Assembly: GCF_013184745.1 (NCBI RefSeq)
Contig: NZ_JAATVU010000007.1
Span: 105,679 to 169,678, forward strand
Length of the DNA stretch: 64,000 nt
Origin: Mangrovicoccus sp. HB161399
GTDB taxonomy: Bacteria; Pseudomonadota; Alphaproteobacteria; Rhodobacterales; Rhodobacteraceae
Direction of reading: 5' to 3'
Both the position numbers and the translations under genes were made by a program. Every line of letters begins with the position of its first letter. Position 1 is the stretch's first letter. The notes below the pieces were generated by a model that saw only the letters and a program-made list of their open reading frames with translations, was not told the origin of the DNA and did no database searches. Shown piece by piece: positions 29,598 through 38,826 of the stretch.

Positions 29598-30868
29598 TCC
29601 CTGCGGCGCTCGGCGCTGCAATTCTTGCCTTCCCGGCGGTCGCCGGGGAGGGCTTCCCCGAATTCGGCCCGGCGGAGGTGAAGCTCGGCCAGCTCCTGTT
29701 CTACGATCCCGTCCTGTCGGGCAACCGCGAGGTGGCCTGTGCGACCTGCCACCATCCGCGCTTCGGCACGTCGGACGGGGTCAGCCTCGGGATCGGCGAC
29801 GGCGGCATCGGGCTGGGTCCGGAGCGGCATCCCGACCGGGAGAACCTGCCCGAGCGGCGCGTGCCGCGGAACGCGACGGCGCTGTTCAACCTCGGCTATC
29901 CCGAGTTCCGGGTGATGTTCCATGACGGACGGCTGGAGGAGGACGCAGGCCAGCCCGGCGGCATCCGCACGCCCCTGGGCAGCGAGATGGTGGCGGGGTT
30001 CGACGGCGTTCTGGCGGCGCAGACCATGTTCCCGGTGCTCAGCCAGGACGAGATGTCGGGCCATTACGGCGAGAACGAGGTGTCGAAGGCGGTGCGCCAG
30101 GGACTGCTGACCGGCGATGACGGCGCCTGGGCGCGGATCACGGCGCGGGTTGCGGCGATCCCGGCCTATCGCGACGGCTTTGCGGTCCTCGGCGACGATC
30201 CGCTGGACTTCACCGACATCGCCAATGCGCTTGCCGCCTTCATCGCCGTGGAGTGGCGGGCGGATGACAGCCCCTATGACCGGTTCCTCGCGGGCGCGCC
30301 CCTGCCGCCGGAGGCCGAGGCGGGCCGGCAGCTGTTCCACGGCAAGGCGGGCTGCAGCGCATGCCATTCCGGGCGCTTCCAGACGGATCAGGCGTTCCAC
30401 GCCATCGCCATGCCGCAGATCGGGCCGGGCAAGGCAGCGCGGTTCGAGACCGGCTTCCGCGACGAGGGCCGCCAGCGGGTGACCGGGGCGGCGGAGGACG
30501 CCTACCGCTTCCGCACGCCAAGCTTGCGCAACGTGGCCCAAACCGCGCCCTACGGCCATGACGGCGCCTACGCCTCGCTGGAGGCCGTCGTGCGCCACCA
30601 CCTGGACCCCGTGGCCGCGCTTGCGCGCTATGACCTGTCGCAGGCCCGGCTGCCGCACCTGCCGGGCGCACGCGACCACATGGTGCTGGCCGACCCGCCG
30701 GAACTGGACCGGATCGCCGCGGCGAACGAGCTGCAGCCGGTCACGCTCGCCGATGCGGAGGTCGCGCAGATCCTCGCCTTCCTCGGCAGCCTGACCGACC
30801 CGGCCTCGCTGGACGGGCGGCTCGGCGTCCCCGATGCAGTGCCCAGCGGGCTCCCCGTGCCACGCTGA
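29576..30868 (+). CDS. Di-heme cytochrome c peroxidase / MauG family protein
   Basis: This exported protein of 430 residues starts with TTG at 29576, inside the end of xylA, giving the signal peptide [19 protein letters not shown] (cut near VAGEG). Two c-type heme motifs are present: CATCH at residues 55-59 and CSACH at 260-264. The [20 protein letters not shown] and [19 protein letters not shown] segments are typical of the bacterial CcpA/MauG family. It may reduce peroxide or oxidise a periplasmic partner. Its location within a sugar operon is unusual. Confidence 0.85.
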   Translation: MGQPFRLIPAALGAAILAFPAVAGEGFPEFGPAEVKLGQLLFYDPVLSGNREVACATCHHPRFGTSDGVSLGIGDGGIGLGPERHPDRENLPERRVPRNATALFNLGYPEFRVMFHDGRLEEDAGQPGGIRTPLGSEMVAGFDGVLAAQTMFPVLSQDEMSGHYGENEVSKAVRQGLLTGDDGAWARITARVAAIPAYRDGFAVLGDDPLDFTDIANALAAFIAVEWRADDSPYDRFLAGAPLPPEAEAGRQLFHGKAGCSACHSGRFQTDQAFHAIAMPQIGPGKAARFETGFRDEGRQRVTGAAEDAYRFRTPSLRNVAQTAPYGHDGAYASLEAVVRHHLDPVAALARYDLSQARLPHLPGARDHMVLADPPELDRIAAANELQPVTLADAEVAQILAFLGSLTDPASLDGRLGVPDAVPSGLPVPR

Positions 30869-30959
30869 AAGACAGGAAATTGCGCGGAACGGCGGGTCAG
30901 CCTTGCGGATCCGCGGCATTTTGGGCAGGAGGCGCCATGACTTCACGAGGAATGGCGAG

Positions 30960-31436
30960 ATGGTGAACCGGATTGCCCTGAGCCTGCACCGGGTGACCGG
31001 GCTGCTCTGCCAGGGCCTGCTGATACTGATCGTGCTGGGACAGCTTGCGGTGGTGATCCTCCGCTATGTCTTCGGCATCGGCTTCATCGAGCTGCAGGAT
31101 GCCGTCGCCTATTCCTTTGCCGCGCTCGTCGTGCTGGGACTGCCGGTCGCCTTCGCCGAGGACGGCCATGTCCGGGTCGACGTGTTCCGCGCGGGCCAGT
31201 CGCCCCTGTGGCAGCGCCGCTTCGACATCGCGGGGATCCTCGCGCTGCTGCTGCCCTTCTTCGGGCTGACGCTGTGGTGGGTCTGGCCGGACGTGGCCTT
31301 CAGCTGGTCGATCATGGAAGGCTCCAAGGAGACCGGCGGGCTGCCCGGCTTCTTCATCGTCAAGACCATGCTGCCCGTGGCCTGCGTGCTGATGATCCTG
31401 CAAGGCCTCGCGGCCCTGGCGGTGCGCCATGATTGA
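30960..31436 (+). CDS. TRAP transporter small permease subunit (DctQ)
   Basis: This protein of 158 residues has four membrane helices (LLCQGLLILIVLGQLAVVIL, AVAYSFAALVVLGLPVAF, IAGILALLLPFFGLTLWWV, FFIVKTMLPVACVLMILQGL). The pattern after the second helix (EDGHVRVDVF) is the usual DctQ loop. It is the small membrane part of a substrate-binding-protein-dependent secondary transporter. Start ATG 30960 gives the family length. It overlaps the large subunit gene by eight bases. Confidence 0.88.
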   Translation: MVNRIALSLHRVTGLLCQGLLILIVLGQLAVVILRYVFGIGFIELQDAVAYSFAALVVLGLPVAFAEDGHVRVDVFRAGQSPLWQRRFDIAGILALLLPFFGLTLWWVWPDVAFSWSIMEGSKETGGLPGFFIVKTMLPVACVLMILQGLAALAVRHD

Positions 31437-33048
31437 GCACGCCTGGCTGATCGTCTTCGGCCTCTCGCTTCTGGGCGGCATCCTGTCGGGCATCCCGGTG
31501 ATGCTGGTCCTGGCCGGCGTTCCGGTCCTGCTGGCCTTCATCGCCGCGCCGTTCGGCGGCTTCGACCTGAGCTATCTCAAGGCCTATCCGCAGCGCGCCT
31601 TCGGCGTGATGTCGAACTCGCTGCTGCTGGCGGTGCCGCTCTTCGTGCTGATGGGCATCCTGCTGGAGAAATCCCGGGTTGCCGAGCGCATGCTGATGCA
31701 GGTGGGCCGCCTGCTGGGCGGCTCGCCGCGGGCGCTGGTCGCGGCCGTCCTGCTGATTTCCACGCTGATCGCGGCCTCCACCGGCATCATCGGCGCGACC
31801 ATCGTCATGCTCGGCCTGATCTCGCTGCCGGCCATGCGCCGCGTCGGCGTTCCGGACGGAACGGCGAGCGGCCTGATCTGCGCGGCCGGCACTCTGGGCC
31901 AGATCATTCCGCCCTCGATCGTTCTGATCCTGCTCGGCGACCAGGTGGCGAATGCCTATCTCGACGCCCAGCAGCGGGCCGGCAATTTCGCGCCGGATGC
32001 CGTCACCGTGGGCGACCTTTTCGCCGGCGCGCTGATCCCCGGCCTGCTGCTGGTCGGGCTCTACGGGATCTATGTCGTCGGTCTCCTCTGGAAGCACGAG
32101 GCCCCGGCCAGTGCGGAAGCCCTGCCGAAATCAAGCCTCGGAGACGTTCTTCGCGAGATCGTGCCGCCGATCCTGCTGATCCTCTCTGTGCTGGGCTCGG
32201 TCCTTGCCGGTGTCGCCACGCCGACCGAGGCGGCGGCGATCGGCGTCGCGGGCACCATCCTGATCACCGCCGCGCGGGTCCGTGCGGCCGGCGGCGAAGA
32301 AGTCCTGCCCGGCGTCGTGCCCGAAGAGGCGCTGACCGCGCGGCTGACCCCGGCCTGGCTGCGCATCGCCATGTCGCTGACCGCCGCGGTCGCCTTCGGC
32401 CTGGTCGCGCTGCGCCTCGCCGGCGTCGGCCGGGTCGATCTGAGCTCCGCCGATGTCGCCCTGACGGGCGGCGCGCTGCTGGCGCTGGCGCTGACCGGGC
32501 TGCTGGTGCTGGGCCTCGCCATCGCGGTGATCGCGCTGTGGCGCGCGGGCGTGATGGCCGCGGCGCTGTACGAAACCGTGAAGGTCTCGGCGATGATCTT
32601 CGGCATCATCCTCGCCGCTTCGATGCTGTCGCTGGTCTTCCGCGGCTTCGAGGGCGATGTCTGGGTGCACGAGATGCTGACCGGGCTGCCGGGCGACCAC
32701 CGCACCATGCTGCTGATCACGCTGGCGATCATCTTCGTCATGGGCTTCGTTCTGGAATTCGTCGAGATCGTGTTCATCGTCGTGCCGCTGGTCGGCCCGA
32801 TCATCCTGCAGGACGTCGACCCGGTCTGGTTCGCGGTGCTGATCGCGCTGAACCTGCAGACCTCGTTCCTGACGCCGCCCTTCGGCTTCGCGCTGTTCTA
32901 CTACCGCTCGGTGGCGCCGCCCGACATCACGACCGGGACGATCTACCGCTCGGTGATCCCCTTCGTGCTGATCCAGCTGGTGACCCTGGCGATCGTTTTC
33001 CTGTGGCCGGATCTTGCGACCTGGCTGCCTGATATGCTGTTTGGCTGA
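31429..33048 (+). CDS. TRAP transporter large permease subunit (DctM)
   Basis: This 539-residue protein has many membrane helices, with DctM signatures SGIPVMLVLAGVPVLLAFI, NSLLLAVPLFVLMGILLEKS, STGIIGATIVMLGLISLP and GTLGQIIPPSIVLILLGDQ. It is about 110 residues longer than a standard DctM, with extra hydrophobic segments between roughly residues 230 and 370, as in the long TakM-type subunits. It moves the substrate with sodium or protons. The substrate-binding protein follows directly. Confidence 0.9.
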   Translation: MIEHAWLIVFGLSLLGGILSGIPVMLVLAGVPVLLAFIAAPFGGFDLSYLKAYPQRAFGVMSNSLLLAVPLFVLMGILLEKSRVAERMLMQVGRLLGGSPRALVAAVLLISTLIAASTGIIGATIVMLGLISLPAMRRVGVPDGTASGLICAAGTLGQIIPPSIVLILLGDQVANAYLDAQQRAGNFAPDAVTVGDLFAGALIPGLLLVGLYGIYVVGLLWKHEAPASAEALPKSSLGDVLREIVPPILLILSVLGSVLAGVATPTEAAAIGVAGTILITAARVRAAGGEEVLPGVVPEEALTARLTPAWLRIAMSLTAAVAFGLVALRLAGVGRVDLSSADVALTGGALLALALTGLLVLGLAIAVIALWRAGVMAAALYETVKVSAMIFGIILAASMLSLVFRGFEGDVWVHEMLTGLPGDHRTMLLITLAIIFVMGFVLEFVEIVFIVVPLVGPIILQDVDPVWFAVLIALNLQTSFLTPPFGFALFYYRSVAPPDITTGTIYRSVIPFVLIQLVTLAIVFLWPDLATWLPDMLFG

Positions 33049-33086
33049 CATGAAGATGGGGCCGAGGCCCCGGAGGGAGAGAAGAG

Positions 33087-34148
33087 ATGAAACGCCGTGA
33101 CTTCCTGAAGACCGGGGCCGTCGCCGCCCCGGCCGCAGCACTTGCCGCCCCCGCCATCGCTGCGGGCGTGATCGAGTGGAAATGCCCGACCTCCTTCCCG
33201 GCCCAGGCGCCGGGCGTGGGCACCAATGCCGTGAACTTCGTCGAGCGCGTCAACGCCATGGCCGAAGGCAAGCTGAAGCTGAAGCTGTTCTCGGCCGGCG
33301 AGCTGGTCCCGGCCTTCGCGGTCGAAGACGCGGTGCAGCAGGGCACGGCCGAAATCGGCCATTCCACGCCCTACTACAACGCCGGCAAGAACTCGGCGCT
33401 GCATTTCTTCACCACCATCCCCTTCGGCATGACCGCAGGCGAGATGTCGGGCTGGATGAACTACGGCGGCGGCCAGCAGCTGTTCGAGGAAATCTACGCC
33501 CAGCGGAATCTGATGCCGCTCTATTCCGGCAACTCCACCGTGCAGGCGGCGGGCTGGTTCAAGAAGGAAATCAACACGGTTGCCGACCTGTCGGGCCTGA
33601 ACATGCGGATTGCCGGGTTGGGCGGCGAAGCGATGCGCAAGCTCGGCGTGAACGCGGTGCTGATGCCGCCGACCGAGATCTTCCCGGCCTTCCAGTCGGG
33701 CGCGATCGACGCGGCCGAATGGGTCGGCCCGATGCTCGACCAGGCCTTCGGCCTGAACAAGGTCGCGAACATCTGCTACGCGCCGGCCTTCCACGAGCCG
33801 GGCGCCGGCCTGGAAGTGATCGTCAACAAGGATGCCTGGGACAGCCTCACCCCCGACCTGCAGGCGATCCTGCGCTCTGCCGCAGATGGCGCGCTGTCGC
33901 AGAACATCGGCCAGTTCGAGTACTACAATGCCATCGCCTTCAAGCAGCTCCAGGATGCCGGGGTCGAGTTCAAGACCTTCCCGCCGGAAGTTCTGGATGC
34001 GCTGCGGGGCGCGGTGAAGGAAGTCATGGACGAGCAGGCCGCTTCCAACCCGGATTTCGCGAAATGCATGGAAAGCTACTACGCCTTCCTCGATGTCGCG
34101 ATCCCCTATTCCAAAGCCTTCAACGCGCCGTCGATGATGCAGCGCTGA
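33087..34148 (+). CDS. TRAP transporter substrate-binding protein, TakP-like
   Basis: This periplasmic protein of 353 residues has a twin-arginine signal (KRRDFLKTGAVAAPAAALAA). The segment AAEWVGPMLDQAFGLNKVAN followed by YAPAFHEPG matches the ligand-site region of the TakP subgroup, which binds 2-oxo acids with sodium. This makes an organic acid or sugar acid more likely than free xylose, although the operon encodes xylose enzymes. A good Shine-Dalgarno sequence (GGAGGGAGAGA) precedes the start. It ends the catabolic operon; a terminator hairpin lies about 200 bases further on. Confidence 0.85.
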   Translation: MKRRDFLKTGAVAAPAAALAAPAIAAGVIEWKCPTSFPAQAPGVGTNAVNFVERVNAMAEGKLKLKLFSAGELVPAFAVEDAVQQGTAEIGHSTPYYNAGKNSALHFFTTIPFGMTAGEMSGWMNYGGGQQLFEEIYAQRNLMPLYSGNSTVQAAGWFKKEINTVADLSGLNMRIAGLGGEAMRKLGVNAVLMPPTEIFPAFQSGAIDAAEWVGPMLDQAFGLNKVANICYAPAFHEPGAGLEVIVNKDAWDSLTPDLQAILRSAADGALSQNIGQFEYYNAIAFKQLQDAGVEFKTFPPEVLDALRGAVKEVMDEQAASNPDFAKCMESYYAFLDVAIPYSKAFNAPSMMQR

Positions 34149-34345
34149 TCCGCGCGCTTCGGTGATTTTTGGTTAACCTTGAGTTTACCTAAAAGTCTTA
34201 GGACTCGGGGTGCCTGAACTGGCACCGAAGCAAAGAGGACGCAAAACGTGTCCATGGGCTCCCGGATCAGCGGAAAACCCGCCTGGCCGGTCCGGAAGCC
34301 CGAACAAGGAGCATAAAAAGTGCTCTGAAACTCGCGATTGCCACT
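34149..34345 (+). other. Non-coding stretch, possible small RNA or 3' UTR
   Basis: No convincing gene lies here. An AT-rich start (GGTTAACCTTGAGTTTACC around 34172) could be a promoter, and the stretch closes in a strong terminator at 34346-34384. This fits either a long 3' UTR of the TRAP operon or an independent small RNA of about 200 bases. Confidence 0.3.
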
Positions 34346-34384
34346 GCCCCGGTCCGGGAATTCCGGAACCGGGGCTTTCCTTTT
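34346..34384 (+). terminator. Intrinsic terminator downstream of TRAP operon
   Basis: GCCCCGGT plus CCGG (34346-34357) pairs with CCGG-A-ACCGGGGC (34363-34375), a 12-bp stem with one bulge, followed by TTTCCTTTT. Confidence 0.8.
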
Positions 34385-34396
34385 GCCGCGGGCGGA

Positions 34397-35389
34397 TCAG
34401 CACTGCCGGGTGTCGAGGAAGGCGAGGATCTCGGCGGTCGCCTCGGGGACCGGATCGCCCATCATCAGGACATGGCCTGCGCCGGGAATGATCTTGGGGA
34501 GCCCGCCGTAGTAGAGCGCGGTGCCGTAGACATCCATCGGCGGCACCATCCGGTCGAGCGCGCCGCCGAGCACCAGCACGTCGGCCTGCGGACCGGGCAG
34601 CGGCGCAAAGGGCGGAAAGCCGAGCGCCTGGGTCATGGCGCGCAGGCTCTCGTCGGTCATCTGCGGCACCAGCTCCTCGAATTCGCGGTCGGAGATCCCG
34701 CGCGGAAAAAGGTTGTGGCGCATCACGTTGATGTTGCCCGCGTTCAGTCCGGCCATCGAGAAATCCATCAGTGCCATGTAGAGCTCGGGATTGAGCCAGG
34801 CCATCTCCATCGAGGCGCGCCACAGGCCGTAGGGCGGCACCGAGGCCAGCAGGACCGTCGCCTCCGGGCGGCGGCCGCGGCGCATCAGGTTCTGGGTGGC
34901 CGCGCCGCCCAGCGAATGCGCGACCACCGCGGCCGGGCGGCCGATCTGGTCGAGGCAGGTCGCGATCGCGTCGCTGAAATCGTCGAGAGTCGGCCCGTCG
35001 AGCGCGGGCATGCCGGGGAAGGACTGCGCCAGCAGCTCCAGCGCGGCATGGCTGTCGCCCTTCTCGAAGGCCAGGCTCAGCACGCGGTCGATCACCTGCG
35101 GGTTGGTGGCGATCGAGCCGCCGGATTTCCGGCCGGGTAGGGAGATCGTCCAGCTGCGGTAGCCCGCGGCGGCAAAGCGGTCCAGCCAGTCACGGCTCCA
35201 GATCCAGCCGCCGGAGGCCATGCCATGGACGAAAAGCAGGTCGAAGGGCCGCTCCGGCCCACCGGTCGGTTCGATCCGGGTCATCGCCCAGCCCTGCAGG
35301 GCGTCCTCGGCCATGGCCTCGCCCGGCGCCATTCGGGTAACGGTTTCGCTCATCTGAAGACTCGGGGTTTCCTGAAGACGCGCATTCAT
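34397..35389 (-). CDS. Alpha/beta-hydrolase fold protein
   Basis: This protein of up to 330 residues has a nucleophile elbow VAHSLGGAATQ, an oxyanion HGMASGG loop after the first strand (LLFVHGMASGGWIW), a VLVLGGALDRMV strand with the acid residue and a terminal GAGHVLMM with the catalytic His. It is cytoplasmic, with no signal peptide. Substrate unknown; could be an esterase or a lipase-like enzyme. The start is uncertain: a second ATG 12 codons further in (35353) is equally possible, and neither has a good ribosome site. Confidence 0.8.
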   Translation of the reverse strand: MNARLQETPSLQMSETVTRMAPGEAMAEDALQGWAMTRIEPTGGPERPFDLLFVHGMASGGWIWSRDWLDRFAAAGYRSWTISLPGRKSGGSIATNPQVIDRVLSLAFEKGDSHAALELLAQSFPGMPALDGPTLDDFSDAIATCLDQIGRPAAVVAHSLGGAATQNLMRRGRRPEATVLLASVPPYGLWRASMEMAWLNPELYMALMDFSMAGLNAGNINVMRHNLFPRGISDREFEELVPQMTDESLRAMTQALGFPPFAPLPGPQADVLVLGGALDRMVPPMDVYGTALYYGGLPKIIPGAGHVLMMGDPVPEATAEILAFLDTRQC

Positions 35390-35435
35390 AGCACGGAATG
35401 CTGCGCCGCAGCACCGTCTTTGCTGCCGCAGCGGA

Positions 35436-36029
35436 TCACATCGCGGACAGCAGCGCCGCGTGGCGCGCGGTGTAGTCGTTCCGGGCCTCGACAGGCGGGC
35501 GCAGCCGCACCTCGAACCCGTCCATCAGCTCGGGCCGGGGCCGGCCGAAGAATTTCGAGGCCTCCGCTTCGGCGAAGCCCGCGATCCGTGTTGCCTCCAT
35601 CCAGGCGGAGACGTTGTCGGCACGCTTGATCGCCGCCTTCACCGTCTTCGGCAGCTGCGCGGGAAGGCCGAAGCGCAGGTGGATCGCCGCCGCCAGACGC
35701 GCGTCGAGCTCGCCGTAATCCGGGCCGATCGCTGCCTTCACCGGCGAGATCATGTCGCCGATCACGTATTCGGGCGCGTCATGCAGCAGCGCGGCCAGCC
35801 GCCATTTCGCCGGGGCTTCGGGCGCCATCCGGGCGAAGATCGCCTCCACCAGCAGCGAATGCTCGGCCACCGAATACGGCCAGTCGCCCAGCGTCTGGCC
35901 GTTCCAGCGGGCCACAAAGGCGAGCCCGTGCGCGATGTCCTCGACCTCGATGTCGAACGGAGTCGGATCGAGCAGGTCGAGCCTGCGCCCCGACAGCATC
36001 CGCTGCCATGCCCTTGCCTGTTTCGCCAT
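35436..36029 (-). CDS. HD-domain nucleotidase (YfbR-like)
   Basis: This protein of 197 residues carries the metal-binding HD pattern: the first His in YSVAEHSLLV, the His-Asp pair in LAALLHDAPEYVIGD, and the last Asp in IKRADNVSAW. Such proteins hydrolyse 5'-deoxynucleotides or related phosphates. The EVEDIAHGLAFVARWNGQT N-terminal part is typical for alphaproteobacterial members. ATG 36029, with GGTGAG seven bases before, is preferred to the GTG at 36041. Confidence 0.82.
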   Translation of the reverse strand: MAKQARAWQRMLSGRRLDLLDPTPFDIEVEDIAHGLAFVARWNGQTLGDWPYSVAEHSLLVEAIFARMAPEAPAKWRLAALLHDAPEYVIGDMISPVKAAIGPDYGELDARLAAAIHLRFGLPAQLPKTVKAAIKRADNVSAWMEATRIAGFAEAEASKFFGRPRPELMDGFEVRLRPPVEARNDYTARHAALLSAM

Positions 36030-36097
36030 GCCGGAACTCACCGATCGTTAGGGAACTGCCGTCCAGTTTCCACGTTGATCCCACGAAGGAGGCCGAC

Positions 36098-36385
36098 ATG
36101 AAACCTGCAATTCTGACTGCACTGGCACTTCTGCTTCCGGCCGCTGCCACGGCCGACGTGATCTGCATGGACAGCGACGAGATGGAAGCGGCGCTGATCG
36201 ACTGGTACCAGCTGCAGCCGGTCAGCTGGACCGCGACCGAGAACTCGGTGATCTGGGCCTCCAGCGGCAGCGGCGTCTGGGCGCTGGTCGATTACGACGA
36301 CAAGACGCGCATGGCCTGCGTGATGGACCAGGGCGAGGACTGGACCGAGGGCGGCGCGGGGATGCTCAGCGCGTCCAGCCGCTAG
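36098..36385 (+). CDS. Small exported protein, unknown function
   Basis: This protein of 95 residues begins at ATG 36098 behind AAGGAGG. A Sec signal (MKPAILTALALLLPAAATA) precedes about 76 mature residues containing two Cys (DVICMDSDEM and RMACVMDQGEDW), which could form a disulfide. I do not recognise a family. Its stop overlaps the stop of the convergent EF-hand gene by four bases. Confidence 0.65.
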   Translation: MKPAILTALALLLPAAATADVICMDSDEMEAALIDWYQLQPVSWTATENSVIWASSGSGVWALVDYDDKTRMACVMDQGEDWTEGGAGMLSASSR

Positions 36386-37275
36386 GGCGGGAAGCTGCCC
36401 GGCGGAAGCGACTCGAGAAGGTTCATGAGCGTGCCGAGATTGCGGCCGAGCATCGCGCCGAATTCCGCGGCGCCCGGCAGGGCGTCCGACAGGTCTGAGC
36501 CGGGGCCGGCGAAGCGGTCCGCGGCCAACTCCTCCGCCGAAAGGCTGCCGTCCCCGGAATAGTCGAAGGAGGCCAGCATCAGCGAGGCCAGGAAAGGCGC
36601 CGCCGCCAGGGCCGCGACCTGTTCCCCGGCGGCGTCGCCAAGTTCCGTCGCCTCGTCGCCGGTACCGTCGACAAACAGCGCGGCGGCGCGCAGGGCGCGG
36701 GCCAGTTCCGCCCGGTTCAGCTTGCCGTCGCCGCCGAGATCGAGGGCGGCGGCGATGCCCTCCATGCAGCTTCCGCCCTCCGCATCCCGGCCGCAGTCCC
36801 GCGGCACCGCATCCAGCGCCAGCAGCACCGCGGCCAGCTCGCCGAAAAGCAGCTGCGACGCGGCGGGCAGCCGCTCGCAGCGATGGTAGGCCGTGTCCTC
36901 CCAAATCCCGGAATGGGTGGCGGGGGTGACCTCGCCGGCATTGACGGCATCCGACAGCGCCTCGTCATCCGGGTCGAGGAGATCGCGGAAGATCAGGCTG
37001 TCGCCGTCCCGCCGGATGTAGAAGCTCGTGCCGCCGGCGATGTAGCGGTACCATCCGGCTAGCGGTTCGGGCGAGATCGCCACCGGCCCGGCGAAGAAAT
37101 CGCCCTCGTTGATCACCAGCTCCAGATCCGCGCCCAGCACCCAGGAGTCGGTGCCGCTGCCGCAGCTGTCATTTCGCCAGATGCCCGACCAGCCGGGCGC
37201 GGCGCCCTCCTGCGCGGCCGCCGCCGCCGGCAGGCAGGCCGCCAGGAGGGCGGCGGGAAGGGCGGTGCGGGGCAT
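36382..37275 (-). CDS. Exported EF-hand calcium-binding protein
   Basis: This protein of 297 residues has a signal peptide (MPRTALPAALLAACLPAAA, cut near AQEG). The C-terminal half holds two EF-hand-like loops: DLGGDGKLNRAE and DYSGDGSLSAEE, with Asp and Glu at the calcium-coordinating positions. The N-terminal half (WSGIWRNDSCGSG, WYRYIAGGTSFYIRRDGDS) looks like a small beta-barrel domain with paired Cys. Likely a periplasmic Ca-dependent protein; role unknown. Confidence 0.75.
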   Translation of the reverse strand: MPRTALPAALLAACLPAAAAAQEGAAPGWSGIWRNDSCGSGTDSWVLGADLELVINEGDFFAGPVAISPEPLAGWYRYIAGGTSFYIRRDGDSLIFRDLLDPDDEALSDAVNAGEVTPATHSGIWEDTAYHRCERLPAASQLLFGELAAVLLALDAVPRDCGRDAEGGSCMEGIAAALDLGGDGKLNRAELARALRAAALFVDGTGDEATELGDAAGEQVAALAAAPFLASLMLASFDYSGDGSLSAEELAADRFAGPGSDLSDALPGAAEFGAMLGRNLGTLMNLLESLPPGSFPP

Positions 37276-37434
37276 GGCGGCTCTCCGGGTGCAGGCTTTC
37301 GGATGCGCCGAGCCTAGCCGCCCGGCGCGGGCGGACAAGGCCGGTTCGCGACAATCCTGCCGGACGGCGGCATTGCCGGCCAAGGGGCCAAGTGCTAGTT
37401 GGCCGGGGACATAGACCCATCAGGAGCGCCTCCC

Positions 37435-38826
37435 ATGTCCCAGGATTACATCGTCAAGGACATCAGCCTCGCCGAGTTCGGCCGCAAGGAACTCGACATC
37501 GCCGAAACCGAGATGCCGGGCCTGATGGCGCTGCGGTCGGAATACGGCGAGAAAAAGCCCCTGAAGGGCGCCCGCATCGCCGGGTCGCTGCACATGACCA
37601 TCCAGACCGCCGTGCTGATCGAGACGCTGGTCGCGCTCGGCGCCGAAGTCCGCTGGGCGTCGTGCAACATCTTCTCCACCCAGGACCACGCGGCCGCGGC
37701 GATCGCGGCCTCGGGCGTGCCGGTCTTCGCCATCAAGGGCGAGACGCTGGAGGAATACTGGGACTACTGCGACAAGATCTTCGATTTTGCCGACGGCACC
37801 TGCAACATGATCCTCGATGACGGCGGCGACGCCACGCTCTACATCCTCATGGGTGCGCGCGTCGAGGAAGGCGAGACCGACCTGATCGCGGTGCCGACCT
37901 CCGAGGAGGAAACCGCGCTCTTCGCCCAGATCCGCAAGCGGATGGAGGCCTCCCCGGGCTGGTTCGTCAAGCAGCGCCACGCCATCCAGGGCGTGACCGA
38001 GGAAACCACCACCGGCGTCCACCGCCTCTACCAGATGATGGAGAAGGGGCACCTTCCCTTCCCGGCGATCAACGTCAACGACAGCGTCACCAAGTCGAAA
38101 TTCGACAACAAGTACGGCTGCAAGGAATCGCTGGTCGACGGCATCCGCCGCGCAACCGACACGATGATGGCCGGCAAGGTCGCCGTGGTCTGCGGCTATG
38201 GCGATGTCGGCAAGGGCTCGGCCGCCTCGCTGCGCGGCGCCGGCGCCCGGGTGAAGGTCACCGAGGCCGACCCGATCTGCGCGCTCCAGGCGGCGATGGA
38301 CGGGTTCCAGGTGGTGCTGCTGGAAGAGTCGCTGGATGCGGACATCTTCATCACCACGACCGGCAACAAGGACATCATCCGCATCGAGCACATGCGCGAG
38401 ATGAAGGACATGGCCATCGTCGGCAACATCGGCCATTTCGACAACGAGATCCAGGTTGCCGCGCTGAAGAACCACAAGTGGACCAACATCAAGGACCAGG
38501 TGGACATGATCGAGATGCCCTCGGGCAGCCGCATCATCCTGCTCAGCGAAGGCCGCCTTCTGAACCTCGGCAACGCCACCGGCCACCCGTCCTTCGTGAT
38601 GTCCGCCTCCTTCACCAACCAGGTGCTGGCGCAGATCGAGCTCTGGACCAAGGGCGATGAATACAAGAACGAGGTCTACGTCCTGCCGAAGCATCTCGAC
38701 GAGAAGGTCGCGGCGCTGCATCTCGCCAAGGTCGGCGCGAAGCTGACCAAGCTGACGGCAGAGCAGGCGGCCTATATCGGGGTGACGCCGGAAGGCCCGT
38801 TCAAGCCCGACCACTACCGCTACTGA
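37435..38826 (+). CDS. ahcY: Adenosylhomocysteinase
   Basis: This enzyme of 463 residues splits S-adenosylhomocysteine into homocysteine and adenosine, regenerating methylation capacity. Seen are [46 protein letters not shown] and the NAD-binding [14 protein letters not shown], with the C-terminal PDHYRY signature. Start ATG 37435 has CAGGAG upstream. The leader has a small hairpin (GGCCAA/TTGGCC at 37386-37404) but no SAH riboswitch that I can recognise. The stop overlaps the next gene's start. Confidence 0.97.
   Translation: MSQDYIVKDISLAEFGRKELDIAETEMPGLMALRSEYGEKKPLKGARIAGSLHMTIQTAVLIETLVALGAEVRWASCNIFSTQDHAAAAIAASGVPVFAIKGETLEEYWDYCDKIFDFADGTCNMILDDGGDATLYILMGARVEEGETDLIAVPTSEEETALFAQIRKRMEASPGWFVKQRHAIQGVTEETTTGVHRLYQMMEKGHLPFPAINVNDSVTKSKFDNKYGCKESLVDGIRRATDTMMAGKVAVVCGYGDVGKGSAASLRGAGARVKVTEADPICALQAAMDGFQVVLLEESLDADIFITTTGNKDIIRIEHMREMKDMAIVGNIGHFDNEIQVAALKNHKWTNIKDQVDMIEMPSGSRIILLSEGRLLNLGNATGHPSFVMSASFTNQVLAQIELWTKGDEYKNEVYVLPKHLDEKVAALHLAKVGAKLTKLTAEQAAYIGVTPEGPFKPDHYRY

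Noticed and set aside
37276..37434. SAH or SAM riboswitch before ahcY
   Set aside because: Only one short hairpin (GGCCAA/TTGGCC) is visible; the conserved core of the known SAH or SAM riboswitch classes is not recognisable.
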